The position numbers were made by a program, and so were the translations under genes. From Neoarius graeffei (Eukaryota > Chordata > Actinopteri > Siluriformes > Ariidae): DNA of 64,000 nucleotides. The DNA is taken from contig NC_083582.1 of NCBI RefSeq assembly GCF_027579695.1, positions 943,378-1,007,377 on the forward strand, read 5' to 3'. Below, piece by piece: positions 52,740-63,786 of this stretch. Position 1 is the stretch's first letter, and the number at the start of each line of letters is the position of its first letter. The notes beneath the pieces are model-generated. The model saw only the letters and a program-made list of their open reading frames with translations, searched no databases and was not told where the DNA came from.

Positions 52740-53542
52740 GGCCGAATCCCATTTCATCCCTTGGACCAACCCCTTGGCCCTTCCCCTCCATTTTGCGCGT
52801 TCATGTGAAGGGGTAGGGGTATCCCAATCCCAGTTAACGCGGAGGGGTAGGGGAAGGGGTAGGGCTTCTGTACCCCTCCAAACGGAGATTTTCCTGGAGC
52901 AGACTCCGAACGAAGGGGTTTGAGTGATTTCCCACAATGCCATGCGGATTTCAGCGAGATTTCATGCGGATTTCAGAAAGATGGCGGTTCCCGCGGCGAA
53001 AGATTGTCATAAATGTATTTTCTCCATTATTTACGTGTTTTAAGTTGTTATCCAGAGGAAACACGCCGCTTGATTCGCTTTCGAGCTGAGAATGAGCAGC
53101 GATTTCTGAAATCCAAGCTGCTGCTAAAAAGCTTTGGGAGTGAGTATTGTTTTCGGTTGCTTTACTGCGTACGTTTTGTTCTGTTATTCTCGCTTTTATT
53201 GTTTACATGAGTGTTCTGACACCTCATTCTGTCGGATGTGGTGCACGAAGCGCCAAAGGTATCCCATTCAGTGGTGTTAGTTAACAAATCACACCCTGCC
53301 AGCAGAGATTTCTGCCTCTGACTGTAGCGGCTGGTCGCAGCCAATGACGCGTCGCGTTTTGCTAACGTAAACGCTGACGGAGATACGCGATGACGTATGC
53401 GATCGTTGAAGGGCTATCCCAATACGTAAGGGTTGAATTTCAAGCCCTATCCCTTGTAGCTCAGTTTCAAGGGGAAGGGCCAAGGGGAAGGCGGAGGGGA
53501 AGGCGGAGGGGAAGGGGTAGAAATTAGAATTGGGATTGGGCC
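52740..53542. mobile_element. G-rich MITE with TTA target duplication (Harbinger-like)
   Basis: Ends GGCCGAATCCCA (52740) and TGGGATTGGGCC (ending 53542), flanked by TTA (52737-52739 and 53543-53545). Both arms carry runs of GGGGTAGGGG / CCCCTTCCCC. The interior includes a short open stretch at 53040-53140 with PEETRRLIRFRAENEQRFLK, which may be a leftover Myb/SANT-like or other captured coding piece. Nonautonomous. Confidence 0.82.
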
Positions 53543-53616
53543 TTAGTTTTTGTATTGATCTTGTGCAATGCGGAAATGTTACTGGATACCTTCAATTTCC
53601 CTCTGGGATTAATAAA

Positions 53617-53665
53617 GTAAGTATGTATGTATGTATGTATGTATGTATGTATGTATGTATGTATG

Positions 53666-53721
<56 letters not shown>

Positions 53722-53762
53722 CATCCATCCATCCATCCATCCATCCATCCATCCATCCATCC
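53617..53762. repeat. Compound microsatellite (TATG)n(TATC)n(CATC)n
   Basis: Three consecutive tetranucleotide blocks: GTAT/TATG from 53617 to about 53665, CTAT to about 53720, CCAT to about 53762. Forms the 3' tail of the Rex1-like LINE. Confidence 0.95.
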
Positions 53763-54674
53763 ACAGTCAGCCAGATTGTGTACAAATGGAGGAAATTCAA
53801 GACCATTGTTACCCTCCCCAGGAGTGGTCGACCAACAAAGATCACTCCAAGAGCAAGGCATGTAATAGTTGGCGAGGTCACAAAGGACTCCAGGGTAACT
53901 TCTAAGCAACTGAAGGCCTCTGTCACATTGGCTAATGTTAATGTTCATGAGTCCACCATCAGGAGAACACTGAACAGCAATGGTGTGCATGGCAGGGTTG
54001 CAAGGAGAAAGCCACTGCTCTCCAAAAAGAACATTGCTGCTCGTCTGCAGTTTGCTAAAGATCACGTGGACAAGCCAGAAGGCTATTGGAAAAATGTTTT
54101 GTGGATGGATGAGACCAAAATAGAACTTTTTGGTTTAAATGAGAAGCATTATGTTTGGAGAAAGGAAAACACTGCATTCAAGCATAAGAACCTTATCCCA
54201 TCTGTGAAACATGGTGGTGGTAGTATCATGGTTTGGGCCTGTTTTGCTGCATCTGGGCCAGGACGGCTTGCCATCATTGATGGAACAATGAATTCTGAAT
54301 TATACCAGCGAATTCTAAAGGAAAATGTCAGGACATCTGTCCATGAACTGAATCTCAAGAGAAGGTGGGTCATACAGCAAGACAACGACCCTAAGCACAC
54401 AAGTCGTTCTACCAAGCAATGTTTAAAGAAGAATAAAGTGAATGTTTTGGAATGGCCAAGTCAAAGTCCTGACCTTAATCCAATGGAAATGTTGTGGAAG
54501 GACCTGAAGCGAGCAGTTCATGTGAGGAAACCCACCAACATCCCAGAGTTGAAGCTGTTCTGTACGGAGGAATGGGCTAAAATTCCTCCAAGCCGGTGTG
54601 CAGGACTGATCAACAGTTACCGCAAATGTTTAGTTGCAGTTATTGCTGCACAAGGGGGTCACACCAGATACTGA
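53763..54674 (+). CDS. Tc1 C transposase, remainder (about 300 codons)
   Basis: Open from the end of the microsatellite to the stop at 54672-54674 (the apparent upstream Tyr/Ile/His-rich extension is microsatellite translation). It shows the second DNA-binding subdomain ([20 protein letters not shown]), [20 protein letters not shown], then the catalytic core: [20 protein letters not shown] (first Asp), [20 protein letters not shown] (Gly-rich box), [20 protein letters not shown] (second Asp) and [20 protein letters not shown] (Glu, 34 residues between), ending [12 protein letters not shown]. All three catalytic acids are present and no frame break occurs, but the first helix-turn-helix is separated by a 7-kb insertion (46742-53762), so no full protein can be made from this locus as it stands. 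Confidence 0.92.
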   Translation, partial: TVSQIVYKWRKFKTIVTLPRSGRPTKITPRARHVIVGEVTKDSRVTSKQLKASVTLANVNVHESTIRRTLNSNGVHGRVARRKPLLSKKNIAARLQFAKDHVDKPEGYWKNVLWMDETKIELFGLNEKHYVWRKENTAFKHKNLIPSVKHGGGSIMVWACFAASGPGRLAIIDGTMNSELYQRILKENVRTSVHELNLKRRWVIQQDNDPKHTSRSTKQCLKKNKVNVLEWPSQSPDLNPMEMLWKDLKRAVHVRKPTNIPELKLFCTEEWAKIPPSRCAGLINSYRKCLVAVIAAQGGHTRY

Positions 54675-54942
54675 AAGCAAAGGTTCACATACTTTTGCCA
54701 CTCACAGATATGTAACACTGGATCATTTTCCTCAATAAATAAATGACCAAGTATAATATTTTTGTCTCATTTGTTTAACTGGGTTCTCTTTATCTACTTT
54801 TAGGACTTGTGTGAAAATCTGATGATGTTTTAGGTCATATTTATGCAGAAATATAGAAAATTCTAAAGGGTTCACAAACTTTCAAGCACCACTGTAACCA
54901 ATCAGGATCAAGATTTTAACAGCAGTGTGGGGTAACAATAAC

Positions 54943-55107
54943 CTGATACAGATGGAGAAGGCTGGCTCGGAGATCCATATCCATAATCATTCACTCCGAT
55001 GATTCGGAAGTCATAGCTCACCCCCTGTCTCAGGATATCCATGTTGAAAGTATATGATGTTACTTCCTTCGGAATGTCCTTAATCAAAATGTCCCACAAG
55101 CCTTCAT
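54943..55107 (-). CDS. sdk2: Sidekick, last FN3 domain, second half
   Basis: 165-nt exon; acceptor GTTACAG before 55107, donor GGTTATTG after 54943. It encodes [20 protein letters not shown] and then [31 protein letters not shown]. The Y-x-F-R...N-x-x-G pattern is the F-G strand signature of a fibronectin type III domain, and [16 protein letters not shown] is strongly conserved in Sidekicks. Its phase (two bases first, one base last) fits the exon at 57732 and the transmembrane exon at 23582. On its donor side the Tc1 C end lies 48 bases away. Confidence 0.95.
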
Positions 55108-55802
55108 CTGTAACACAAACACAATAGATATGGGTACTGAGAGGAAAAACACATTTAAATTATTCCCTCACCTTTCACCCTTCATCATTCAGCATGCCAA
55201 ATCTGGCACAGTGCAAACTGCCTCTGGGACAAGCTCGTATTTTATAGAGTCTAATAAATGAGTACACTTTAGGAAAAAAAGAGCTTACAGGTTTACTGCT
55301 GTAATACGATGCTTACAGGCAGAATTCTTAAAACACAGATGTGAGATACCCAACACACTTCTCACTTTATCACTGCAAACTGAACCGGCATCACTGAGAG
55401 CTTCACTTCAGACCAGAAAATCTCTGAAGCACATTTTCTCAGATGAACCTGCTACAGAAGAGAGCTGAGTTCTTACCATCGGGAATGAGAGTTTTACAGC
55501 AAGAATACAACTATGATCTGTGTAGTTGGGTTCAGTTATATGCAGTATAAAGCATGTCAGTGTAATTGGTTTGGGTGGGAAAGAAAACTGGGCAGGTTAC
55601 AAACTGTGTTTTACACTGAGATTTCAGTTGTGTTTTAAGATTACTCCTCATCACACTGGATAATATTTCAGTCAAATCTCAGTGGAATTCTAGAACAGAC
55701 TGTGATAGGATGTGCTCTCCTTCTCAGATTATATAACATTATATTACATTACGTGGCATTTACTGTAGCAGACATTATAATGATCCTCTAATGGTAGATC
55801 TA
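55108..55802. other. sdk intron, nothing recognised
   Basis: No transposon or conserved block that I can name. Confidence 0.5.
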
Positions 55803-55852
55803 TAATAGAATAGAATAGAATAGAATAGAATAGAATAGAATAGAATAGAATA
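55803..55852. repeat. (AGAAT)n microsatellite
   Basis: About ten AGAAT units, same motif as at 3333-3379, here just before a V-SINE head. Confidence 0.95.
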
Positions 55853-55854
55853 TA

Positions 55855-56225
55855 GGGCGTCACTGTGGTGTAGTGGTTATCACTGCCGCCTCACAGCAAG
55901 AAGGTCCGGGTTCAAGCCCCGGGGCCGGCGAGGGCCTTTCTGTGTGGAGTTTGCATGTTCTCCCCGTGTCCGCGTGGGTTTCCTCCGGGTGCTCCGGTTT
56001 CCCCCACAGTCCAAAGACATGCAGGTTAGGTTAACTGGTGACTCTAAATTGAGCGTAGGTGTGAATGTGAGTGTGAATGGTTGTCTGTGTCTATGTGTCA
56101 GCCCTGTGATGACCTGGCGACTTGTCCAGGGTGAACCCCGCCTTTCGCCCGTAGTCAGTTGGGATAGGATCCAGCTCGCCTGCGACCCTGTTGGACAGGA
56201 TAAGCGGCTACAGATAATGGATGGA
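55855..56225 (+). mobile_element. V-SINE, near complete
   Basis: tRNA-like head with A-box-like TGGTGTAGTGGTTATCACTG and B-box-like GGTTCAAGCCCC (55870-55920), V-domain core TCCTCCGGGTGCTCCGGTTT, then the tail-side GGGATAGGATCCAGCTCGCC and CGGCTACAGATAATGGATGG. Plus strand; not a functional tRNA. Confidence 0.92.
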
Positions 56226-56805
56226 GGGATGGATAATATAATATAATGTAATAAGGACATGAGTGTTTTACTATGAAATACACCACTCGTATTTTTGATC
56301 CGAGCTCCATCTTGGACATGGAGAAACAAAACTGGGACATAAATCTCTATCTGTCACTCATGAGGAAATTGATGAATTGTTCTGATAAATTTGGGGACTT
56401 TTTGTTTGTGAACGTATTGATATAATAAAAAGAAAATCACATGTTGGCTTGAAGATATGAAGTTTATCTTCTCGTATTGAAAAGATTTTCAATTTTCTTC
56501 ACTTCACTCACTCGTGAATATGTTCACCACTTGAAGATAAACTTCATATCTTCACACAACTGTGTAACTTCCTCTAAATATTTGTCCATTAGCACGTTTT
56601 GTTTATGTTTCTCCATCACTATTCCTGTGTTTATAGTTGCCCCATGAGTTTTTGGTGTGATCACAGTCTCACTCTGACAGAACTTTGCCTTCAGTAGATC
56701 TCAACCGTGTATCAGTGCTGATCTCAACTCTCAATCAAAAAATTATTTTATGAGACGATAATTTTATCTGCAACAGCAATACTATACAGTGTAAAGCAGC
56801 TTTTC
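56226..56805. other. sdk intron with an inverted-repeat element remnant
   Basis: TGAAGATATGAAGTTTATCTTC at 56451-56472 recurs inverted at 56534-56555, with a 61-base loop: a short MITE-like hairpin. Nothing else recognised. Confidence 0.55.
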
Positions 56806-57172
56806 TGTTCATTCATTCATTCTCTTTACCATTTATCTATTGTGAGTCACGGGTGAGCTGGAGCCAATGCCTGCTAATTTTGGGTGAGGGGTGGGGTTCA
56901 CCCTGGTCAGGTCACCAGTCTATCACAGAATTAACACAGAGACAAACAGCCATCAAACTCACACTGACACCCCTGGGGTGTATAGAGGAACCAGCTGACT
57001 GAATCCACACGTCTTTGGACTGTAAGAGGAAACCGGAGACCTGGAGGAACCCACGTAGACACGAGGAGAACAAACTCCACACAGAAAGACCCCAGTCAGC
57101 TGTGAGGTTTGAACCCAGAACCTGCTTGCTGTGAAGTGACAGTGAGGACCACTGCACTACCGAACCAGTCGC
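56806..57172 (-). mobile_element. Old V-SINE copy
   Basis: A minus-strand, strongly diverged relative of the same SINE: GGGTGAGCTGGAGCCAATGC near 56850, GTCTTTGGACTGTAAGAGGA near 57010, ACCTGCTTGCTGTGAAGTGA near 57120. Considerably older than the other copies. Confidence 0.82.
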
Positions 57173-57731
57173 AGCTTGTGTCCTAACACAGACTGCATCA
57201 AATTCTTAATTAAAATTACTGACAATATCTAATGGGTAATGAAATCAGAATAGCAATAAATTGAAAATTTGGATTAGATTTCTTTCAAACGTCACCTTTT
57301 TAATTTTTTATTGTTGTGGTGATCCACACTCTGTAACCATAGTGACAGAGTCCTAGTTGGTATCAGCTAACAAGCCTATTATCATTATTCTCAGCAATCC
57401 AGATAAAGTACAGATTGGTGTCATTCTGTAGATGAGAAGGTTCTCTGCCTTGTTGTTTGTTTGTTGGAGGCAGAAAATCCACAAGGATCTGAGCTGCTTG
57501 TGTAACTTGAATGTTTACAGCAGGTTCAGCTGTGATTTACAAATGCGGGCATCAGATATTTTAAACATGTTTATCCTGTGAAAGCTCTGTCATGTTTTAG
57601 AAACACTGGACGTGTGTGAGATCAGTCGTGTGGATTACTGAATTGGTTGAAGCGGGGAATCAGAAACTGGCAAATATGAAAACTATTAAAATGACTCTAA
57701 AACAGAACAAGCTGTATCCTGGAGGTTCTAC
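57173..57731. other. sdk intron, nothing recognised
   Basis: AT-rich unique-looking sequence up to the donor of the next exon. Confidence 0.5.
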
Positions 57732-57857
57732 CTGAGGCTCTGGCCTCGATGACATATCGGGATATAGGAGCTCTTCCAGGATCTCCACTGGTCCAGTGTA
57801 TAGTGAGGGCAAAGCCATAACGAGAGATGAACGGTTCACCAGGAGGCCCTGGGGCAC
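57732..57857 (-). CDS. sdk2: Sidekick, last FN3 domain, first half
   Basis: 126-nt exon; acceptor TGTGCAG before 57857, donor GGTAGAAC after 57732. It encodes [20 protein letters not shown] and then [20 protein letters not shown]. The Trp and the RYVIEAR stretch are the B and C strands of an FN3 domain, completed by the exon at 55107-54943. It starts with two bases of a Gly codon. The upstream exon is outside the window. FN3 repeats form the membrane-proximal stalk of Sidekick below six Ig domains. Confidence 0.95.
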
Positions 57858-58015
57858 CTGCACATGGGTGGGTGGATGACATTAATTTTGCACCACACAA
57901 CATACAGCTTTCTATACAGAGTATTTCTCAACAATATCACTGGCAACAAGCATCAACAAGCAGACATGATAACACTTTGTTTTGGCTTTTAATGAAACAA
58001 AAATCATTATGCAAT

Positions 58016-58052
<37 letters not shown>

Positions 58053-58259
58053 TTGACTTTTAAAAACATCTTTAATAACTTCAATTTCCATTTGTGTTCT
58101 TATCTACTGAAAGTAAAAACTAAACAAAAATATAAAAGAAGAAATGCTTTTGTGAGCATTCATTACTACAACTCATCAAATCCATTACACAGGACCTTTC
58201 TTTATATAAGAAAAGCCATGCAGACACAGACACCAGATGTAATTAAAAAATTTAATTAA
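57858..58259. other. sdk intron with (GA)n
   Basis: (GA)n at 58018-58049; otherwise AT-rich without a recognised element. An AATTAAAA-rich tract (58236-58300) marks the edge of the LINE to the right. Confidence 0.6.
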
Positions 58260-59076
58260 AAATTAAAAATAAAATTAAAAAACTAAAAAGTTAAAAATTA
58301 AGAGCCAGTGAGCCGTCCCCTTCAAGTGAACATAAAACCTGTCTAATAGCCCACAAATCTATAAAAGTGTCCAGGTTGTTGGTCAGTTTGTAAAGAGCAT
58401 GTCCTACTCGGAGATGAGCTGTAACTAACCCTTTCAAGCTCTGCAGCACATCAGTCCAACCTCGGCCCTGTATCTGTTTTTTTTTTTTTTCTGGGCTTCC
58501 ATATTGCTAATTTTGCATTTCCAAGTAGAAAGTTAATTAAAACCAGAGTCTGTCTTTTTTTAATTGTGTATTTTGGCCCAAAGATAAACAAAGGAACAGA
58601 CAATTTCTCCCCCAGCTTTTCCACTCACTCTTTCAGTACCCTAAACAGACCCACTAAACGAGGACAAAAAGACACTAAATGTTTAATGTTTTTGGTTGGT
58701 TACAAAATGGACATCCCTCCCCAGTGCTTGGATCCAGGTGAGCCTTGGGTCTGTTTGTAGCTATTGCTCCATGGATGATCCTCCACTGGCGGTCAGCCGT
58801 CCAATTTTCAACAGGCAGCTTGTTTAAAATCTGTCAGCAGCCTTTAGGGGTGGAGTCTGAAGTAAAAACCTGGGTCCATCTCAACTCCCTGACTTTGGCC
58901 AGAAGGTGGAAGTTCAGTATTTTCACGCAGCTGTGGTAGAGCTGCTTCTTCCTGCAAGAGCTGAAGTTGCCCAGCACTGGTGTTTTCAGGGACAGAACCA
59001 GCCCACTCTCCTCTCGCCACTCCTCAACAGCAGGCCTGGCGCTTAGTGCGGGAAAGATGTAGTCCTGAGCCTCATG

Positions 59077-59808
59077 TCATTGGTCAATTAGGGCACAGTT
59101 TTGTGTGTATACCCTCAGTGGTACAGTCAGGGACTCCCAGACCTCCACCACCATCTTCCTCAGCACCCTGGAAGACCTGATGTTAGTGACTCTGCCAAGG
59201 CTTTCTGGAGATATTCTTATAAGATGACCAAGTTTAACAATGCCAGCCTCAACAAACTTGGCTCTTAATGATGTGGAGGAAATCATGGTGGATGTGAAGA
59301 AGTCATTGTGGAACAGTGGCTCCTCAAAGATCCATGTTCCAGGTCTGGGGTCAGTGGTCCTTGTGAACTTGAATGTCCTCCATGCTTCAAGCACTGAGTT
59401 GTAGAAACTTGTTATTCCAGTCAGGTCAACTTTAAAGGATCTTAAGAGAAACAGCTGTTTGTCCAGTCCCAGTCAGCCAGCCTTCGTCAGAAACATCTGA
59501 GCAGAAGTTAACCAGCAATAGCCAGAGCTGTATAGTAGCCTCCATGCCATCTGCAATCTGAAGGCAGCAATTCTGAAGGGGATGTCCATAAGACCGTGTC
59601 CTCCCTCTGCTACAGGCAGGTAGAGAACTGGTACCTTCAGCCAATGTTGACCCGACCAGAAGAAGTTCACCAAGAGCCACTGTACATCCTTCACGAGGCC
59701 TGGTGGTGGCACTAAGACGATCAGTCTATGCCAAAGAGAAGAGGCGACCAGGTTATTAGCCATCAGAACTCTTCCCCGTAGGACAGCTGGGGAAGCAACC
59801 ATTTCCAT
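59077..59808 (-). pseudogene. Tx1-like ORF2 C-terminal region
   Basis: RGRVLMANNLVASSLWHRLI, DVQWLLVNFFWSGQHWLKVP and LYLPVAEGGHGLMDIPFRIA (59770-59580), then WRTFKFTRTTDPRPGTWIFE near 59380. This is the region after the RT thumb typical of L1/Tx1-group LINEs. One or two frame changes. Confidence 0.8.
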
Positions 59809-59899
59809 TTAGACAACCTGGCATCCACTTTCTCCAGCACTCCCTCCCAGTTCTGCTTTTGGAAGTCCTCACACCCTCGGTACACTCCTAGAACTTTGA

Positions 59900-61800
59900 T
59901 GCCTCTTTTCCCCCACCTTAGGTTCCCAGGAAAATCAGGGATGTCTCTTACACTCCACTGACCTAACAGGCTTCACATTTATCCCATTTTACTTTGGCGA
60001 AGGAAGGTTTTTCATACAGTGCCAGGCTTTCTTTAAGTTCCTGGGTATCTCTCTGATCTTAGATAAAAACACTGACATCATCTGCATAAGCTGATACAGC
60101 TACAGAGCGGCTCTGAGCCAGCTCTGGGAGACATAAACCCTGTAACCTGCTCCTCAGCCTACACAGGAGAGGTTCAATAGCAATGCTGTAGAGCTGGCCT
60201 GAGACGGGGCAGCCCTGTCTGATCCCTCTCTGAACTGGCACAGGGACTCAACCCTCCCCCCACCTTCACAAAACAGCAAGCCTGATTGTAGAGCAGTTTT
60301 ACCCAGGATAAAAAAAAACTCCCCCCCCCAATTCCAAAAGCCTGCAGCGTGGGGAAGAGAAACCCATGATCTACACGATCAAAAGCCTTTTCCTGGTCAA
60401 TGGGTATAATACCAACATTAACATTATATAATTTACAGACATCAAACTCATCTCGCATTAAAAGTAAATTATCAAACATTGATCTGTCCAGGGGGCGGCA
60501 CGGTGGTGTAGTGGTTAGCGCTGTCGCCTCACAGCAAGAAGGTCCGGGTTCGAGCCCCATGGCCGGCGAGGGCCTTTCTGTGTGGAGTTTGCATGTTCTC
60601 CCCGTGTCCGCGTGGGTTTCCTCCGGGTGCTCCGGTTTCCCCCACAGTCCAAAGACATGCAGGTTAGGTTAACTGGTGACTCTAAATTGAGCGTAGGTGT
60701 GAATGTGAGTGTGAATGGTTGTCTGTGTCTATGTGTCAGCCCTGTGATGACCTGGCGACTTGTCCAGGGTGTACCCCGCCTTTCGCCCGTAGTCAGCTGG
60801 GATAGGCTCCAGCTCGCCTGCGACCCTGTAGAACAGGATAAAGCGGCTACAGATAATGAGAGAATGAGATGATCTGTCCGGGATGTAATAAGATTGATCT
60901 GCACCAGTTAAAAACCCAATAAAATTTTTAATCTGTTTGATAAAACCTTGGAAAGGATTTTATAGTCCGAGCATAAAAGCGCTACGGGTCTCCAGTTCTT
61001 TAGCAGGGCCAGGTCTCCCTTCTTAGGCAGCAGTGAGAGAACCGCTCGCCTTCAGGAAACTGGAAGTCTTCCTTTTTTAAAACACTCTTTAAAAATGTCT
61101 AAAAGGTGCCGTCCCAGTATCATCCAGACGTGTTTAAAAAGTCTGAAGGAAGACCATCTAGTCCTGGAGCCCTGCCTGGTGCCATCTGAGACACCGCAGC
61201 AGTCAGTTCATCCAAGGTGATATCTGTGTTCAGTTGGTCTTGGTCCTCTGAGCTCAGTTGAAGAAGCCCCTGCAGAAGCTCTGCAGCAGAGTTCATATCG
61301 CAGCTGTCTGCTCTGAACAGTTCTGTATAAAAGTCCACCGCAAGCTTCCTCATCTCAGCTGGGTCCGTGGTGATGTTTCCATCAGGGAGACGGAGACAGA
61401 TCATTTGTTTCTTCTGAACAGCAGATTTTTCCAAATCAAAAAAGAAAGCTGTTGGTGCATCCATGTCTTGAAGCTCGGTAAAGCGTGCTCAGACTAATGC
61501 TCCTTTAGCTCTGTCCTGCAGGAGAGAGCTGAGTTCCTGTTTTTTGAAGTTCAGTTCGTCGATTTTTTGCTGACCAGTCTGTGAAATGGAGAGATTTTCC
61601 AAGTCCCTTATTTCTTTTTCCGGTTTCTGGACAGCTCTTTTGATTTTTGTTGTGGAATGAGATGAGTGCTGCTGACAGAAAACTCTAATCTGAGCCTTTC
61701 CTTCCTCCCACCACTCAGTAAGTGAAGGAAAGGTGTCTTTCCCAGATCTCCAGTAGGTCCAAAATGGTTTAAAATTTTCACAAAAATTAAAATCGTGTAA
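59900..61800 (-). pseudogene. Tx1-like ORF2 linker and reverse transcriptase
   Basis: Linker FKPFWTYWRSGKDTFPSLTE (about 61770) and DMDAPTAFFFDLEKSAVQKK (61464), then AVSQMAPGRAPGLDGLPSDF near 61160 (fingers). After the nested SINE: PIDQEKAFDRVDHGFLFPTL (first catalytic Asp, about 60400), GIRQGCPVSGQLYSIAIEPL (about 60230) and SAYADDVSVFI with YADD (about 60090-60060). Frame is lost several times; a region between 61100 and 60880 is poorly readable. Confidence 0.85.
60490..60870 (+). mobile_element. V-SINE, complete, in the Tx1-like RT
   Basis: GGGGCGGCACGGTGGTGTAG head at 60491, B-box-like GGTTCGAGCCCC at 60548, V-domain core near 60615-60650, tail GATAATGAGAGAATGAGAT. Flanked by a 9-bp duplication GATCTGTCC (60481-60489 and 60871-60879). 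Confidence 0.95.
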
Positions 61801-61810
61801 TAACTTAACA

Positions 61811-62651
61811 TTAAAATGCCAAAAGGACTTTGGTTTTCCAGTGGGAGATAAAAAAAAAAGCTCCATTAAAACTAAATGATGATCTGTAAAAGCAACAGGA
61901 GAGATTTAAGTCAATAACTCTTGAGGTAAAAATAACAGAAATATAAAATCTGTCCGGTCTTGCGGCACCGACTCTGCCATCAGATATTTTAACCCGAGTG
62001 TACTGTTGGACTGAAGGGTGCTTCATCCTCCACACATCGACCGCATCAGCTTTTAAAAAAACATTCGATAAAATGGAGGAGGACTGAATGTGCGGCTCTT
62101 CTCCAGTTCTGTCTAAAGTAAAATCTGTGCAACAGTTCCAGTCTCCCCCCATTAAAACACTCCCCTGGATCACTGCGATTTAATTTCCCCTTTAATAAGT
62201 TAAAAAAAACCTTCACGCTCAGAGCCTTGGTTTGGTGCAGAAACATTAATAAAACTAAATGTAAAATCCTGTATTTCAGCCGTCACCATGAGAACTCTGC
62301 CTTTCACCAACTCTGTACTTGACATAATGTTTATATCTAAAAAAGGAGAAAATAAAATAGCGACCCCGGCACTAAAATTCATCCCGTGGCTAAGAACATA
62401 CTGCCCCCCCGCCACAGACCCCAATCCATTTCATTTAAAACATCACTGTGTGTTTCCTGTAGTAAAATAACATCTAATCTTTTTTGCCTGATTACTTCAG
62501 TTAATAAAACTCTTTTCTGTGCATCTCTTCCCCCATTTATATTTAAAGAGGCTACTCTTAAACCCTGCATGTTGGAAGATGAGAAACCGAGCAGTAAAGA
62601 AACAGACAGAAAGAACCAACAGAGATGAAACACCTGGTGTTGTGCAGTCAT
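61811..62651 (-). pseudogene. Tx1-like AP endonuclease
   Basis: GLRVASLNINGGRDAQKRVL (62560-62500; N motif), LDVILLQETHSDV with the catalytic QE (62470), FSAGVAILFSPFLDINIMSS and FSFINVSAPNQGSEREGFF across a frame change. VLMGGDWNCCTDFTLDRTGE (62160; GDWN motif), DAVDVWRMKHPSVQQYTRV and a degraded DHH end near 61900 follow. All main AP-endonuclease motifs are recognisable, but in three frames. Confidence 0.88.
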
Positions 62652-62912
62652 TGAAAACTTTTATTTTATGACTTTCATTTTCTTAACCATTCTACTTTTA
62701 GATTCTTTTAGACCTTTCCTCAGACCAGTGACATGCTTCTTTCAATGATGATGCTTTTTTTTCCATCTAGTAAGTCCGTGTCAACAGGTCTTTGAAGAGT
62801 AGTAACTGACTTAATAAACTTTTCAACATTGGGAAAATAATCTTTGACATTCACTTTTTTACCAAAAGTCTCATCCAGAAAACTACTGATCTCCTTGAGC
62901 GAGTACAGCTCC

Positions 62913-63786
62913 TCACTGAGAAATGCTGTCTGCTACAGAGGCGCTGTCAGAGTTACACTCCATGTCAGTCACACTGTTACCATAACAACCATCCGACTTC
63001 ATCACCTCCTCTATCTCACTGTCAGGTCCGACGTTCAGTAAATCAGCCTCATGCAAATCCAGACACTCTGCATCCTGCTGAGATCTCTCCATACCTACCT
63101 CTCCCTGCTCCATCTTGCTCTGTTCACCCTCCATCATCTCTGCTGAATCACTACTACCGGCATCCGTAGCTCCAGACACAGAGGTTCTGGCCTCAACTTG
63201 AGTGGGTGGAGCAGATTCAGATGACGTTAGCCAACCGCTGTTCACCTCCCCACTGTCAGTCACAACAGCCACACCACTGCCCCCTCCCCACCATCTGTCA
63301 CAACACCTTCACCGCTGTTCACCTCCCCACCGTCAGTCACCGCAGCCACACTGCTGCCCCCCTCCCCGCTATCAGTCACACTGTTTCCCCTTTCCTCACT
63401 GACAGTCCCAGCGACAGCAGCCGGCTCTGCTACATGCTGTCTGTAGGGACAAGTGACCCGCTTGTGACCCACATCTCCACACTCAAAACATTTCATGCTT
63501 CCCAAACTCGCATAAACCATGTAAAAACCTTCCTCATGTTTAACCTGGAAGGAAACATCCAGTCTTTGAGTCAGGGAATCCAAAAACATGAATACTTGTC
63601 TCCATAGAGACTGAACATGCGTCAATTTATTGTTTTTACAGCCCAAACTCACCATCTGGAATCTGCTCGCAAACCTCCTGAAACGCTTCAGTTGTCACTC
63701 CAGCGCCTCGTTGGGAATAAACAGGGGAACTCTGGACACGGTTACCCAGACGGAAGGCACTGCCAGTGGGGAAACTTGTACGAATT

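Larger units (their letters stand above)
46742..53762 (+). mobile_element. Rex1-like LINE with 3' microsatellite tail, two nested insertions
   Basis: Endonuclease end, linker, reverse transcriptase and 3' UTR run from 46742 to 49321. The UTR resumes at 52415-52739 and 53543-53616 around an RLE-type LINE and a MITE, and ends TTCCCTCTGGGATTAATAAAG followed by a compound tetranucleotide repeat. The final UTR motif and tetranucleotide tail fit Rex1-type elements. 5'-truncated in the endonuclease. Confidence 0.85.
46287..54894 (+). mobile_element. Tc1/mariner-type transposon C, split by a LINE
   Basis: Ends CAGTGGTGCTTGAAAG (46287) and the reverse complement ending at 54894, with inverted repeats of about 205 bases and TA duplications (46285-46286 and 54895-54896). 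Without the LINE at 46742-53762 it is about 1.6 kb. The right end lies only 48 bases from the donor side of a sdk FN3 exon. The inverted repeats are very similar to each other. Confidence 0.95.

Noticed and set aside
53530..53905. Tyr/Ile/His-rich N-terminal extension of the transposase frames
   Set aside because: Translation of the TATG/TATC/CATC microsatellite; the protein really continues from 46741 across the inserted LINE.
38818..60870. tRNA-like sequences as tRNA genes
   Set aside because: The TGGTGTAGTGG and GGTTCGAGCCCC boxes are heads of V-SINEs followed by the V-domain core; no cloverleaf with a proper anticodon arm was apparent.
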